Positions 35,652-44,982 are shown, counted from the first letter of the stretch. The stretch: DNA of 64,000 bases from Paraburkholderia sp. BL25I1N1 (GCF_003002025.1 NZ_PVZB01000015.1:62001-126000); one strand, 5' to 3'. Notes: a model not told the origin generated them from the letters alone. Translations and numbers: made by a program.

Positions 35652-36491
35652 ATGAACCTCGTCATTCAAAGCCCCGCGCCCCTTTCCGCCGACCATCACA
35701 AAGCACTCGTCGCGCTGGCGCGCGGTTCGCACGCCAGCGTCGTCGACGCGAACGCGATTCGCATTGCGGACGCCAACATCGCCCAGCGCGCCGACCTCGA
35801 CGTCTATTGCGGCACGCATCAACTGGACTACGCGTTTGTCGAAGCTGGCCGCCAGCTGCGCGACTTCGGGCTAGTGGCGATGGACATGGATTCGACGCTG
35901 ATCACGATCGAATGTATTGATGAGATTGCGGACTTCTGCGGACTGAAAGCGGAAGTGGCCGCGATCACCGAAGCCTCGATGCGCGGCGAAATCAAGGACT
36001 TCAACGAAAGCCTGACACGCCGCGTGGCGCTACTCGAAGGCCTCGACGCAAGCGCGCTGGAACGTGTGTACGAAGAGCGGCTGCAACTCACGCCGGGCGC
36101 CGAGCGGATGTTGCCTGGCGCGAAGGCGGCCGGGTTGAAAACGCTGCTGGTGTCGGGCGGATTCAACTTCTTCACCGAGAAACTGAAGGCACGGCTGGGC
36201 CTTGATTTCACTCGCGCCAACACGCTTGAAATCGTGGATGGCAAACTGACCGGCAAGGTGGTCGGCGAGATTGTCAATGCCGATGTCAAAGCGCGCACGC
36301 TGCGCGAAACATGCGCGCAACTGGGCATTGAAACGAGCCGCGCCATTGCCATGGGCGATGGCTCCAACGATCTGAAAATGATGGCCGAAGCCGGGCTCTC
36401 CGTTGCGTTCCGTGCGAAGCCGGTGGTGCGCGAAGCGGCTAGCGTGGCGTTCAACTATGTCGGCCTGGATGGCTTGCTGCGGCTGTTCTGA
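35652..36491 (+). CDS. serB: Phosphoserine phosphatase SerB
   Basis: SerB makes serine from O-phosphoserine, the last step of serine synthesis. The 279-residue HAD-family protein has the nucleophile motif MDMDSTLI with D78 and D80, the cap segment FCGLKAEVAAITEASMRGE, LVSGGFNFF near 174 (motif II Ser) and GDGSNDLKMM near 235 (motif IV). The N-terminal 70 residues form the usual domain of SerB in this group. It is transcribed alone. Confidence 0.97.
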   Translation: MNLVIQSPAPLSADHHKALVALARGSHASVVDANAIRIADANIAQRADLDVYCGTHQLDYAFVEAGRQLRDFGLVAMDMDSTLITIECIDEIADFCGLKAEVAAITEASMRGEIKDFNESLTRRVALLEGLDASALERVYEERLQLTPGAERMLPGAKAAGLKTLLVSGGFNFFTEKLKARLGLDFTRANTLEIVDGKLTGKVVGEIVNADVKARTLRETCAQLGIETSRAIAMGDGSNDLKMMAEAGLSVAFRAKPVVREAASVAFNYVGLDGLLRLF

Positions 36492-36493
36492 TG

Positions 36494-36538
36494 CCGGTTG
36501 GATGCGCTGGCCGACGCAATGGCGGCCAGCGCCCGGCA
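36494..36538. terminator. Hairpin between convergent serB and small membrane genes
   Basis: A 9-bp stem GCGCTGGCC (36505-36513) pairs with 36525-36533, and outer arms GCCGG/CCGGC extend it. There is no adjacent U tract on either strand; six T occur about 8 nt beyond it on the plus strand. It may terminate both transcripts weakly. Confidence 0.4.
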
Positions 36539-36544
36539 GTGATG

Positions 36545-36676
36545 TCATTTTTTCAGAACGTCCACTGCGATTAACGCCAGCATGCTGGCGAAATCGACGA
36601 CACCGATGATCCCACACCACTTCAGAAAGCGCGCGTAGTTTTCCTCTACTGTCAGCCACATTGTCATTTTTTTCAC
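36545..36676 (-). CDS. 43-residue small membrane protein
   Basis: A GTG start at 36676 is preceded at 6 nt by AAAGGAG, an excellent Shine-Dalgarno. The product begins VKKMTMWLTVEENYARFLKW (Met at position 1 in vivo) and has one hydrophobic helix at about 18-38 ending DVLKK. It lies 50 bp downstream of a multi-pass membrane protein on the same strand. GC and codon use are lower than in the neighbours. No known family. A longer frame to 36775 lacks a ribosome site. Confidence 0.62.
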   Translation of the reverse strand: MKKMTMWLTVEENYARFLKWCGIIGVVDFASMLALIAVDVLKK

Positions 36677-36726
36677 GAGAGCCTCCTTTGAGAGGACAAG
36701 TATAAATGCTGCACTATCTAAAAAAT

Positions 36727-37176
36727 CTATCTCAGGTGCACATGTAGGAATGCCAATATAAAGGCAGCGCCGCAAGCGAAGAGGATTGACATAGCTATCT
36801 CCATGCGCGAGAAAGCTCCATCAGCAAATGGTTTGTTTCGCGGCGGCGCCTTCGCCTTGGTCCGTTCGTAATGCGTATTGACCAGACCCGACATCACGAG
36901 GCTGGAACAGGTGAATGCCGCCACGCACAATCCGGCTGCGTAGTACGCCAGAACCGGTGCCTCGGCACTGCCACGCTCCAGCGCCGTCACCACTTCATAG
37001 ACCGCCGACGCGCACAAGCCGATCGCACACCAGAACAGTTGGCCGTCTTTCACCGAGCCGGCAATCAACGCCTTTGCGACGTGCCAGCCGTGCGCGGGCG
37101 CGACGAGCACTAGCGTAAAGATCGGGCCGATGATCGGCACGCCGAGATTCAGCAACACCCAGAAGAAAAGATTCAT
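36727..37176 (-). CDS. Multi-pass membrane protein of unknown function
   Basis: A 149-residue protein with about four hydrophobic helices, at roughly 4-26, 48-65, 76-98 and 127-147. The hydrophilic loop between helices 3 and 4 reads NTHYERTKAKAPPRNKPF. It starts MNLFFWVLLNLGVPIIGPIF. The DNA is noticeably less GC-rich than the surrounding chromosome and uses A/T-ending codons, so it may have been acquired horizontally. It forms a probable two-gene transcript with the 43-residue membrane protein. No function is recognised. Confidence 0.65.
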   Translation of the reverse strand: MNLFFWVLLNLGVPIIGPIFTLVLVAPAHGWHVAKALIAGSVKDGQLFWCAIGLCASAVYEVVTALERGSAEAPVLAYYAAGLCVAAFTCSSLVMSGLVNTHYERTKAKAPPRNKPFADGAFSRMEIAMSILFACGAAFILAFLHVHLR

Positions 37177-37284
37177 CGAAGCTCACCATAGTGCGGCAAC
37201 CGTAAGTTGGGATGCGCACCATCGTAGCGTCGAGACCGCACGCCGAACATTCGGCCGAATGGTTAGGCTTACTGGCTATCTTGA

Positions 37285-37325
37285 CAAGAAAAAACCCACC
37301 GGGAACATGTCCCGATGGGTTCACT
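37285..37325 (-). terminator. Intrinsic terminator of metC
   Basis: A 12-bp stem (37293-37304 with 37310-37321, one G-U pair in the minus-strand RNA) has a 5-nt loop and is followed by TTTTTTCTTG on the minus strand, 35-70 nt after the metC stop. Confidence 0.85.
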
Positions 37326-37354
37326 TTTCCAAACGGAAAAAAGTCGATCTAGCG

Positions 37355-38539
37355 TTATCCCAGCGCCGCCAGAGACTGCTCGATATCCGCACGCAGGTCC
37401 GCCTCGGCTTCGAGGCCGATATAGAACCGCACCAGCGTCCCGCCGTGCGGCCATTGGCCCGCCGTGCGCATCGACGCGACGTCGTACGGCATCACGAGAC
37501 TGTGCGCACCGCCCCAGCTCCAGCCGAGCGAGAACAGTTCGAGCGACTCGCAGAACGTGTCGATTTGCGCCGCGCTGTAGCGGCCGTCGAACACGACGGA
37601 AAACAGCCCGCCCGCGCCCGTGAAGTCACGCTTATAAAACTCATGGCCCGGACAGTCGGAGAGCGCCGGGTGCAACACCGCGGCAATTTCCGGCCGCGTC
37701 TTCAGCCATTTGGCCAGGCCGAGCGCCGCGCGGTCATGCTGCTCGAAGCGTAGTTGCATGCTCGGCAGGCTGCGTAGAATCAGCGAGCAGTCGTCCGACG
37801 AAACGCCGATGCCCATGCGCATGCGCGCCGCCTTCAGCTTCAGATGCAGTTCGCGATCGACGGTAATGGTCGCGCCCATCAGCACATCGCCGCCGCCCGA
37901 TTGATATTTCGTGAGCGCCTGCACCGAGATGTCGACGCCGTGATCGAACGGCCGGAAACCGAGCCCCGCCGACCACGTGTTGTCGATTGCGGTGACGACG
38001 TTGCGCGCGCGCGCCGCCGCGGTGATGGCGGGCACGTCGGCTACTTCCATGGTCACCGAGCCGGGCGCTTCGAGCCAGATCAGGCGCGTATTCGGCTGGA
38101 TCAGCGCGGCGATTCCCGCGCCGATCATCGGATCGTAGTAACGCACGGTGATGCCGAAATCGCGCGCCAGCCAGTCGCCGTGATCGCGATTCGGCGAATA
38201 GACGTTATCGGGAATCAGCACGTCGTCGCCGGCCTTGACGAGGCCGAAGTACACGTTCGAGATCGACGACAGCCCCGACGGCTGCAGCAACGCATGATTG
38301 CCGCCCTCGATGGTGGCGAGGCGCTGCGCGAGCGCGAGCGACGTCGGCGTGGCATGCAGCCCGTAGCGCCATTGCGCATCGTTTTTCCAGTCAAGCGCGC
38401 GCATGGTCGCGAGATCGGGGAACACGACCGTCGACGCCCGCGTGACCGGCATCGAGAACGATTCGAAGCCCGGCGTGAGCTGATCCTCGGCACGTACGAT
38501 GCGGGTTTGCAGTTCGCGTTGGAGTTTGGATTGAGTCAT
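37355..38539 (-). CDS. metC: Cystathionine beta-lyase
   Basis: A 394-residue Cys/Met-metabolism PLP enzyme. The PLP lysine is K211 in VQALTKYQSGGGD. YGLHATPTS near 59-67 and LLQPSGLSSISN near 84-95 form the active-site loops, and WSWGGAHSL near 347 is the C-terminal signature shared by cystathionine beta-lyases. It would cleave cystathionine to homocysteine, pyruvate and ammonia in methionine synthesis. It is a monocistronic unit with its own terminator. A related lyase activity on other thioethers cannot be excluded. Confidence 0.9.
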   Translation of the reverse strand: MTQSKLQRELQTRIVRAEDQLTPGFESFSMPVTRASTVVFPDLATMRALDWKNDAQWRYGLHATPTSLALAQRLATIEGGNHALLQPSGLSSISNVYFGLVKAGDDVLIPDNVYSPNRDHGDWLARDFGITVRYYDPMIGAGIAALIQPNTRLIWLEAPGSVTMEVADVPAITAAARARNVVTAIDNTWSAGLGFRPFDHGVDISVQALTKYQSGGGDVLMGATITVDRELHLKLKAARMRMGIGVSSDDCSLILRSLPSMQLRFEQHDRAALGLAKWLKTRPEIAAVLHPALSDCPGHEFYKRDFTGAGGLFSVVFDGRYSAAQIDTFCESLELFSLGWSWGGAHSLVMPYDVASMRTAGQWPHGGTLVRFYIGLEAEADLRADIEQSLAALG

Positions 38540-38679
38540 GGTGAATTCTGGTGAGAAGCAGACGGAAACGGAGGGCGCGCGGTGTCAGGGCGAGCGCCGC
38601 CCACGCAAGAGTAGACGAGCCTGCGGGATTTCGCTCGCGACACAGCGCGCGAGCGGTCGGGCGCCACGCGGCTGTGGGT

Positions 38680-39330
38680 TCACTCGCCGGTTCGCAGGTT
38701 GCTGACGCCGCCCACGGCGTGGCCGCCGGCAGCAGCGGCGCTCGAAGCGGGCACCGTGGCGGCGCCAGCGGAAGGCTGCGCCGTAGCCTCGTTCGTCGCG
38801 GCCGCGGCCACCGGTGCGCCCGGAGGCGGCACCGCCTGCCCTGCCGCCAGCGGCTTCAGGTCGAACGGCTGCGGGTCGGAATCATCGACGTTCATGCGCT
38901 CGCCCGCCACCGAGCCGTCCGCTGCGAACTTGCCGACCCAGTTGCCGGTGATATGGGTGCCGTCGTTCGATTCCTCGACTTCGAGCGTATCGCCATCCCG
39001 GTCGCCCGCGATCAGGATCACCGCGCCGGTGTCCGTGAACTGATACTCGCCGTGCACGCCCGACGGGTCGTCGCTTTTCGGGCCGAGCTTCAGCACGATC
39101 TGGCGTGAACCCAGCATGCCGGCGTAGCGCGGGAACTTCGCGAATTCGGGGCTCGGCTTGAGTGGCAACTGGATCGGCGGAGGTGCCGCCAACGCCTTCA
39201 CCGCGTCGCTCTCCGCCCACGCCTGCGCGGGCAGCGTCGTCGCCGCACCGGCACACATCAATACGGCAGCGCTCGTCATCCACCAACCGCGCCGGCGCAC
39301 CGCACCCTTCATCGCTTTCAATTCCCGCAT
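38680..39330 (-). CDS. Secreted protein of unknown function
   Basis: A 216-residue protein. The ATG at 39330 (MRELKAMKGAVRRRGWWMTS) has AAAGGAAGG just upstream. A signal peptide ends near AQAWAES. A conserved-looking central domain follows (FAKFPRYAGMLGSRQIVLKLGPK, GVHGEYQFTDTGAVILIAGDRDGDTLEVEES, GTHITGNWVGKF), and then a Pro/Ala/Gly-rich tail. The GxYxY-like beta strands suggest a small beta-barrel or lipocalin-like fold, but I do not recognise a family. It lies downstream of bktB on the same strand with a 47-bp gap. Confidence 0.68.
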   Translation of the reverse strand: MRELKAMKGAVRRRGWWMTSAAVLMCAGAATTLPAQAWAESDAVKALAAPPPIQLPLKPSPEFAKFPRYAGMLGSRQIVLKLGPKSDDPSGVHGEYQFTDTGAVILIAGDRDGDTLEVEESNDGTHITGNWVGKFAADGSVAGERMNVDDSDPQPFDLKPLAAGQAVPPPGAPVAAAATNEATAQPSAGAATVPASSAAAAGGHAVGGVSNLRTGE

Positions 39331-39377
39331 CCTTCCTTTCCTTTGCTCGATACTACTTACGGCCGACATGCCGCGCT

Positions 39378-40562
39378 TCAGATCCGTTCGAAGATCGCCG
39401 CGATGCCTTGCCCGCCGCCAATACACATCGTAACCAGCGCATAACGCCCGCCGATCCGCTGCAGCTCGTGCAGCGCCTTGACAGTGATGAGCGCACCGGT
39501 CGCGCCGATCGGGTGGCCGAGCGAAATGCCCGAGCCGTTCGGATTGACCTTGGCCGGATCGAAGCCCAGTTCCTTGCTGACCGCGCAGGCCTGAGCGGCG
39601 AACGCTTCGTTGGCCTCGATCACGTCGAGGTCGGCGACCGTCAGCCCGGCGCGCTCGAGCGCGCGGCGTGTGGCCGGCACCGGACCGATGCCCATGTACG
39701 CCGGATCGACGCCGGCATGCGCGTACGACACCAGCCGCGCCAGCGGCTTGATGCCACGCTGTTCGGCGAGGCTGCGCTCCATCAGCACGACCGCCGCGGC
39801 GGCGTCGTTGATGCCCGACGCATTGCCCGCCGTCACCGTGCCGTTTTCTTTCGCGAACACCGGCTTCAGCTTGGAAAAATCTTCCGCCGACGCGTTCATG
39901 CGCGCGTGTTCGTCCGTGTCGAACACGACGTCGCCTTTCTTCGACCGAATCGTGATCGGCAGAATCTGTTGTTTGAAGTAGCCGCTCGTGATCGCGTTGG
40001 CCGCGCGGCGATGCGATTCGAGGGCGAGCGCGTCCTGTGCTTCGCGCGAGATGTCGTATTTACGCGCGACGTTCTCGGCGGTCACGCCCATATGGATCGA
40101 CTGGAACGGGTCGTTCAGCGCGCCGACCATCATATCGACGAGGCGCGCGTCGCCCATGCGTTGACCGAAGCGCGCGGCCGGCATGGAGTAAGGCGCGCGG
40201 CTCATGTTTTCCGCGCCGCCGCCGATCGCAATGTCGGCGTCGCCAAGCAGCACGCTTTGCGCGGCCGACACGATAGCCTGCAGGCCGGAGCCGCACAGAC
40301 GGTTCACCGTCAACGCCGGCGCATGTTGCGCAACGCCGCCGTTGATTGCGGCCACGCGCGCCAGGTACATGTCTTTCGGTTCGGTGTGCACGACGTTGCC
40401 GAACACCACGTGGCCGACTTCGTCGCCCGACACGTTGGCGCGCGCCAGCACTTCGCGCACCACGCATGCGCCGAGATCGGTCGGCGAAAAATCCTTCAGG
40501 CTGCCGCCGAAACCGCCGATTGCCGTACGCACACCGCTTACCACCACTACGTCCCGTTGCAT
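39378..40562 (-). CDS. bktB: Beta-ketothiolase BktB
   Basis: A 394-residue thiolase. The acylated cysteine is C90 in VNRLCGSGLQAIVSAAQ, followed by GGGAENMSRAPY, the substrate loop IHMGVTAENVA, NEAFAAQACAV, GHPIGATGA and the second catalytic cysteine in TMCIGGGQG. It aligns almost throughout with Cupriavidus necator BktB as I recall it. That enzyme condenses propionyl-CoA with acetyl-CoA for 3-hydroxyvalerate-containing polymers. It also lies near the pha operon, which supports that role. General fatty-acid thiolase activity is an alternative. Confidence 0.85.
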   Translation of the reverse strand: MQRDVVVVSGVRTAIGGFGGSLKDFSPTDLGACVVREVLARANVSGDEVGHVVFGNVVHTEPKDMYLARVAAINGGVAQHAPALTVNRLCGSGLQAIVSAAQSVLLGDADIAIGGGAENMSRAPYSMPAARFGQRMGDARLVDMMVGALNDPFQSIHMGVTAENVARKYDISREAQDALALESHRRAANAITSGYFKQQILPITIRSKKGDVVFDTDEHARMNASAEDFSKLKPVFAKENGTVTAGNASGINDAAAAVVLMERSLAEQRGIKPLARLVSYAHAGVDPAYMGIGPVPATRRALERAGLTVADLDVIEANEAFAAQACAVSKELGFDPAKVNPNGSGISLGHPIGATGALITVKALHELQRIGGRYALVTMCIGGGQGIAAIFERI

Positions 40563-40629
40563 CGCTCGCTCCTCTTTAGTCTCTCAAGATGATCTTGCCT
40601 CGGCGGGTGGCGCTCTGTAGCGCGCGTAT

Positions 40630-41580
40630 TCAGCCCGCCAGAAGTTGTTCGACCGTCGCGCGCGAAGGAATCGGCGCCACCGCGCCGTAACCTTGCGTGG
40701 ACAGCGCAGCGGCGACGTTCGCGTAACGCGCCGCGGCAAACGGATCGTCGCCCGCGACGATGCGCGCGATGAATGCGCCGCCGAAGCAGTCGCCCGCGCC
40801 GGTTGCATCGACGGCATTGACGACGTGGCCCGGCACGACGCGCCGCTCGTTCGGCGTCGCGATATACGAGCCCTCTTTGCCGAGCTTCAGCGCAACCACA
40901 CTCGGGCCGTGCGACAGCAGGAAATCGACGATTTCGTCACGGCCGGTCAGGCCCGTGAGGTCGGTGACGTCGTCCCAACTCGGCAGGCAGATATCGGTCT
41001 GACGGATCGCTTCGAGCATCACCGCGCGCGCCCGCGCGAGCGGCCAAAGCTTCAGACGCAGATTGGTGTCGAAGCTCACGCGCACGCCGTTGGCGCGCGC
41101 ATGCGCGATCGCTTCCAACGCTGCGTCGCACGCGCTAAGACTGATCGCGAGACTGATGCCCGACAGATGAATCACCTTGGCTGCGGCGATCGCGTCGAGC
41201 GGCAGATCGTGCGGCGCGTAGCGGCTCGCGGCCGAGCCGGCGCGCAGATAGTCGAATGCGTGGCCGTTCGGGCCGTGCGACACGAAATACACCCCCGTGG
41301 ACGCCCGCGGATCGACGCGCACCAGCGACGTGTCTACTTGTTCACGCTCCCACAGATCGACCAGCAAACGTCCGAAGTGATCCGCGCCGACCGCCGACAC
41401 GAAACCGGTCCGCGCGCCTTGTCGTGCAGCCGCGATACAGAAGTTCGACGTATCGCCGCCGAAACCTTGCAGATAGTTCGGCTGGTCTTTGGCCGACTGG
41501 TTGAATTCGATCATCGCCTCGCCGAGCGCGAGGATTTCGGGACGCCCGGATTGCGGCATTGCGGTCGTGCTGGCCGTCAT
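40630..41580 (-). CDS. kdgK: PfkB-family sugar kinase (probable 2-keto-3-deoxygluconate kinase)
   Basis: A 316-residue ribokinase-like protein. The N-terminal signature is LALGEAMIEFNQ with GGDTSNFCIAAARQGA; a KDG-kinase type segment SFDTNLRLKLWP lies near 152-163; and the C-terminal anion-hole motif VDATGAGDCFGGAF carries the catalytic Asp. The DTNLRLKLW motif favours KDG or a related sugar acid over ribose. No other sugar-acid gene is adjacent. It lies 49 bp after... the rimO/kinase border is only 3 bp (rimO stop side), so the kinase is likely read through from rimO. Confidence 0.75.
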   Translation of the reverse strand: MTASTTAMPQSGRPEILALGEAMIEFNQSAKDQPNYLQGFGGDTSNFCIAAARQGARTGFVSAVGADHFGRLLVDLWEREQVDTSLVRVDPRASTGVYFVSHGPNGHAFDYLRAGSAASRYAPHDLPLDAIAAAKVIHLSGISLAISLSACDAALEAIAHARANGVRVSFDTNLRLKLWPLARARAVMLEAIRQTDICLPSWDDVTDLTGLTGRDEIVDFLLSHGPSVVALKLGKEGSYIATPNERRVVPGHVVNAVDATGAGDCFGGAFIARIVAGDDPFAAARYANVAAALSTQGYGAVAPIPSRATVEQLLAG

Positions 41581-41583
41581 CGA

Positions 41584-42969
41584 TTAAACCTCGCCCCACA
41601 AGTCGTGACCGTCGGCGCCGGTGATTTTCACCGACACGAAATCGCCGACCTTGTAGCGCTTCGACGCCTTCGCAGCCGGAGCGATATACACGACGCCGTC
41701 GATCTCCGGCGCGTCAGCCGCGGTGCGGCCGATGCCGCCGTCGGCGTTGATTTCGTCGACCAGCACCTTCAGCGTCTTGCCAACCTTCTTCGCGATACGC
41801 TTGGCCGATACTTCCTCGGCGACTTCCATGAAACGCGCACGACGCTCTTCGCGCACTTCGTCAGGCAACGCGCCATCGAGTTCGTTGGCCGTCGCGCCTT
41901 CGACCGGCGAATAGGCGAAGCAGCCGACGCGATCCAGTTCCGCCTCGCGGATAAAGTCGAGCAACGTCTGGAACTGCTCTTCGGTCTCACCGGGGAAGCC
42001 GGCGATGAACGTGCTGCGGATGGTCAGATCCGGGCACATTTCGCGCCATTTCTTCACGCGCTCCAGCACTTTCTCGGCGTTGGCCGGGCGCTTCATGCGC
42101 TTCAACACTTCCGGATGCGCATGCTGGAACGGCACGTCGAGATATGGCAGCACGTGGCCCTTGTACGGACCTTCGGCCATCATCGGAATCACTTCGTCGA
42201 CGCTCGGGTACGGATACACGTAGTGCAAACGCACCCACGCGCCGTATTGCGCGGCGAGTTCGCCGAGCGCGCCGACCAGGTCGGTCATGCGCGTCTTGAT
42301 CGGCTTGCCGTTCCAGAAACCCGTGCGATATTTGACGTCCACGCCGTACGCGCTCGTGTCCTGCGAAATCACCAGCAGTTCCTTCACGCCCGACTTGAAC
42401 AGATTTTCCCCTTCGAGCATCACGTCGGCGACGGGACGCGACACGAGGTCGCCGCGCATGGACGGGATGATGCAGAACGTGCAGCGGTGATTGCAGCCTT
42501 CGGAAATCTTCAGGTACGCGTAATGACGCGGCGTGAGTTTCACGCCGGCGGCCGGCACCAGGTCGACGAACGGATCGTGCGGCTTCGGCAGATGGGTGTG
42601 CACGTGCTGCATCACTTCGCCGAGCGCGTGCGGGCCGGTCACGGCCAGCACCTTGGGATGCACTTCTTCGATCAGCCCCGAGCCGCTCGCGCTTTTCTTC
42701 GCGCCGAGACAGCCGGTCACGATGACCTTGCCGTTTTCGTTGAGCGCCTCGCCGATCGCGTCGAGACTTTCCTGCACCGCTTCGTCGATGAAGCCGCAGG
42801 TATTGACGACCACGAGGTCCGCGCCGTCGTATGTGCCGGAAATTTCGTAACCTTCGGCGCGCAGTTGAGTGATGATCTGCTCGGAATCGACCAGGGCTTT
42901 CGGGCAGCCAAGGCTAACGAATCCGACCTTGGGCGTGGCAGTCGGGACAATCGTGGGTGTGGCAGACAT
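41584..42969 (-). CDS. rimO: Ribosomal protein S12 methylthiotransferase RimO
   Basis: RimO adds a methylthio group to Asp of ribosomal protein S12. The 461-residue radical-SAM protein has the N-terminal UPF0004 cysteines (VSLGCPKALVDSE, VVNTCGFIDEA, TGCLGAK), the radical-SAM triad CNHRCTFCIIPSMRG near 151-165, and a C-terminal TRAM domain (GVVYIAPAAKASKRYKVGDF). The ATG at 42969 (MSATPTIVPT) is preferred over an upstream in-frame start at 43017 because the extra residues are not part of the family. The sugar-kinase gene starts 3 bp after its stop. Confidence 0.96.
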   Translation of the reverse strand: MSATPTIVPTATPKVGFVSLGCPKALVDSEQIITQLRAEGYEISGTYDGADLVVVNTCGFIDEAVQESLDAIGEALNENGKVIVTGCLGAKKSASGSGLIEEVHPKVLAVTGPHALGEVMQHVHTHLPKPHDPFVDLVPAAGVKLTPRHYAYLKISEGCNHRCTFCIIPSMRGDLVSRPVADVMLEGENLFKSGVKELLVISQDTSAYGVDVKYRTGFWNGKPIKTRMTDLVGALGELAAQYGAWVRLHYVYPYPSVDEVIPMMAEGPYKGHVLPYLDVPFQHAHPEVLKRMKRPANAEKVLERVKKWREMCPDLTIRSTFIAGFPGETEEQFQTLLDFIREAELDRVGCFAYSPVEGATANELDGALPDEVREERRARFMEVAEEVSAKRIAKKVGKTLKVLVDEINADGGIGRTAADAPEIDGVVYIAPAAKASKRYKVGDFVSVKITGADGHDLWGEV

Positions 42970-43050
42970 GGGGGACCGCTTGAAGACGTTAAACCTTGAA
43001 TTGTAGCGGTTCGCCAAGGCTGCCGCTCGTAAGTCTTTGAATTTTCGCCC

Positions 43051-44073
43051 TCAAACGACCGCGAGGTCGGCTGGATTGCGCTGTGAAAGGTGCCCGGATT
43101 GATGTGTCGCCGTTAATTGACCGACGCCCAAAGCACGCTCGATCACTTCCAGAATTTCGTGCGAATCCTGCACCCGGCGGATCGCCGCATGCAACTCGGC
43201 GGCCTGCGGCCAGGTCCGTTGCAGATAGCTGAGCCACTTTTTGACGCGCCCATGCTCGTGCCGGGAAACGACACGGGCCTGCAATTTCCGCAGATAACCG
43301 GCGATGTGACTCAGCACGTCCTGCCAGTCCCCGTCGGATGGCGAGCGCTCCATCAGTCCGCGGATTCTCAGTGCCAGGAAAGGGTCCGAGACGGCGCCGC
43401 GTCCGATCATCACGTCCGCACAACCGCTGACCGCGCGGCAGCGCTCCCAGTCGGCCACCGTCCAGACTTCTCCGTTCGCGATCACCGGCACGTCCACGGC
43501 GGCGTCGATGCGCGCGATCCACTCCCAGTGGGCGGGCGGCCGGTAGCCGTGATCCCGCGTTCTGGCGTGGACGACCAGCGAGGCCGCGCCGCCTTCCGTC
43601 AGCGCCGTGGCGCAATCAATTGCAAGCGACGTGTCGGACACGCCGAGGCGCATTTTTGCCGTCACCGCGATGCCGGCCGGCACCGCGGCGCGTACCGCCG
43701 ACACGATCCGGTTCAACTGTTCAGGGTCGGCCAGCAGCATGGCTCCGCCGCCGTGCTGATTCACGACCTTGGCGGGACATCCGAAGTTCAGATCGATGCC
43801 ATGCGGCGACAAGGTGGCCGCGTGGGCCGCGTTCAGGGCCATCCATTCGGGGTCGCTGCCGAGCAGCTGGATGACCATCGGCGTGCCGTTGGGCGTGTAG
43901 GCTCCGTCGAGCACTTCGGGCGCTTCCCGCTCGTAGACGCGGGTGGGAAGCACCGAGCCCGTCACGCGAATGAACTCGGAGACGCATCCGTCGAATCCGC
44001 CGATGCCGGTCAGCACGTCACGCAAGACGTAGTCCGCGAGACCTTCCATGGGGGCGAGATAGAGGCGGCTCAT
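43051..44073 (-). CDS. dusC: tRNA-dihydrouridine synthase C
   Basis: DusC reduces U16 of tRNA with FMN and NADPH. The 340-residue protein starts MSRLYLAPMEGLADYVLRDV, the DusC-type N-terminus. The catalytic cysteine is in DLNFGCPAKVVNQHGGGAML, the FMN phosphate region in SLVVHARTRDHGYRPPAHW, and VIANGEVW and MIGRGAVSDPFL complete the barrel. A frame opening at 44322 is rejected because the family starts exactly at 44073. It is separated from phaR by about 280 bp. Confidence 0.93.
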   Translation of the reverse strand: MSRLYLAPMEGLADYVLRDVLTGIGGFDGCVSEFIRVTGSVLPTRVYEREAPEVLDGAYTPNGTPMVIQLLGSDPEWMALNAAHAATLSPHGIDLNFGCPAKVVNQHGGGAMLLADPEQLNRIVSAVRAAVPAGIAVTAKMRLGVSDTSLAIDCATALTEGGAASLVVHARTRDHGYRPPAHWEWIARIDAAVDVPVIANGEVWTVADWERCRAVSGCADVMIGRGAVSDPFLALRIRGLMERSPSDGDWQDVLSHIAGYLRKLQARVVSRHEHGRVKKWLSYLQRTWPQAAELHAAIRRVQDSHEILEVIERALGVGQLTATHQSGHLSQRNPADLAVV

Positions 44074-44352
44074 GCGGAAATGGGCGCCGGGAAATGGCGC
44101 GTTTCCTGAGGATAAACGGGGCGTCCGTAAAACATGAGATCGACGATCGGAATGGGGATGAAGTTGGCGGCCAGAGCGCCCTCTCCGAGGAAATGCCCCA
44201 CACACGCAGCCGGCGATTGTACCGCGCCTGCAGCGGATCGGCCGCGGCCGGCCGCTCAGTCCTGGCGAGGGCCGCGCATGCGAAGCGTCAAAACTCCGGG
44301 GCGCTTCCCGACGACACCCCAACGCCGCGACACCCCGCTCGTCTGATCGCCC

Positions 44353-44982
44353 CTACTTCTTCTCCGCCTCCGGATCAACTTCCGGGCTACCCTGCGGATT
44401 GGTTGGAGCACTTCCGGGATTGCCGGCACTGACCGCGCCACCCGGCGTAAACGGAAATGTGGCGAACATCGATTTCGCCTGGTTCTGCATCTGCTCCTGC
44501 ATCTGCACGAACATGTTTTTCGACTGCTCGATATAGCTGGTCATCATGCCCTGCATCATCGGCGCCTGCATGTTCATGAACTGCGACCAGACCTCGGGGT
44601 TCATCGCCTTGCCTTCGTACAGATTCTTCGACTGGTCGGCGAGCTTCGCCTGAATGTCGATGAAGGCCTGGATGTTCTTTTCCAGATACGTGCCCATCAT
44701 GCCCTGCATCGCATGACCGTAGAAGCGGATGATCTGCGACAGCATCGACGAGGAGAACATCGGCAAGCCGCCGCTCTCTTCTTCGAGAATGATCTGCAAC
44801 AGGATGGCGCGCGTCAGGTCCTCGTTGCTCTTGGCATCGATGACCTTGAAATCCTCCTGATCCAGCACGAGCTGTTTGACGTCCGTCAGCGTGATGTACG
44901 TGCTTGTCTCGGTATCGTAGAGCCGACGATTCGGATATTTCTTGATCAGTCGTTCGGCTGTTTTCTTTGTAGTAGTGGTCAT
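44353..44982 (-). CDS. phaR: PHA synthesis repressor PhaR
   Basis: PhaR binds DNA near phasin and pha promoters and also binds PHA granules, which releases repression when polymer is made. The 209-residue protein has the N-terminal DNA-binding module KKYPNRRLYDTETSTYITLTD at about 14-34. A Met/Gln-rich helical polymer-binding part follows (MQGMMGTYLEKNIQAFIDIQ, MQAPMMQGMMTSYIEQSKN), with a Pro/Gly/Glu-rich tail. It is last in phaC-phaA-phaB-phaR. A large hairpin lies between phaB and phaR. Confidence 0.95.
   Translation of the reverse strand: MTTTTKKTAERLIKKYPNRRLYDTETSTYITLTDVKQLVLDQEDFKVIDAKSNEDLTRAILLQIILEEESGGLPMFSSSMLSQIIRFYGHAMQGMMGTYLEKNIQAFIDIQAKLADQSKNLYEGKAMNPEVWSQFMNMQAPMMQGMMTSYIEQSKNMFVQMQEQMQNQAKSMFATFPFTPGGAVSAGNPGSAPTNPQGSPEVDPEAEKK

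Noticed and set aside
40645..42999. 784-residue open frame on the plus strand
   Set aside because: It lies opposite the sugar kinase and rimO, both clearly recognised, and is dominated by Arg, His and Asp as expected for an antisense frame.
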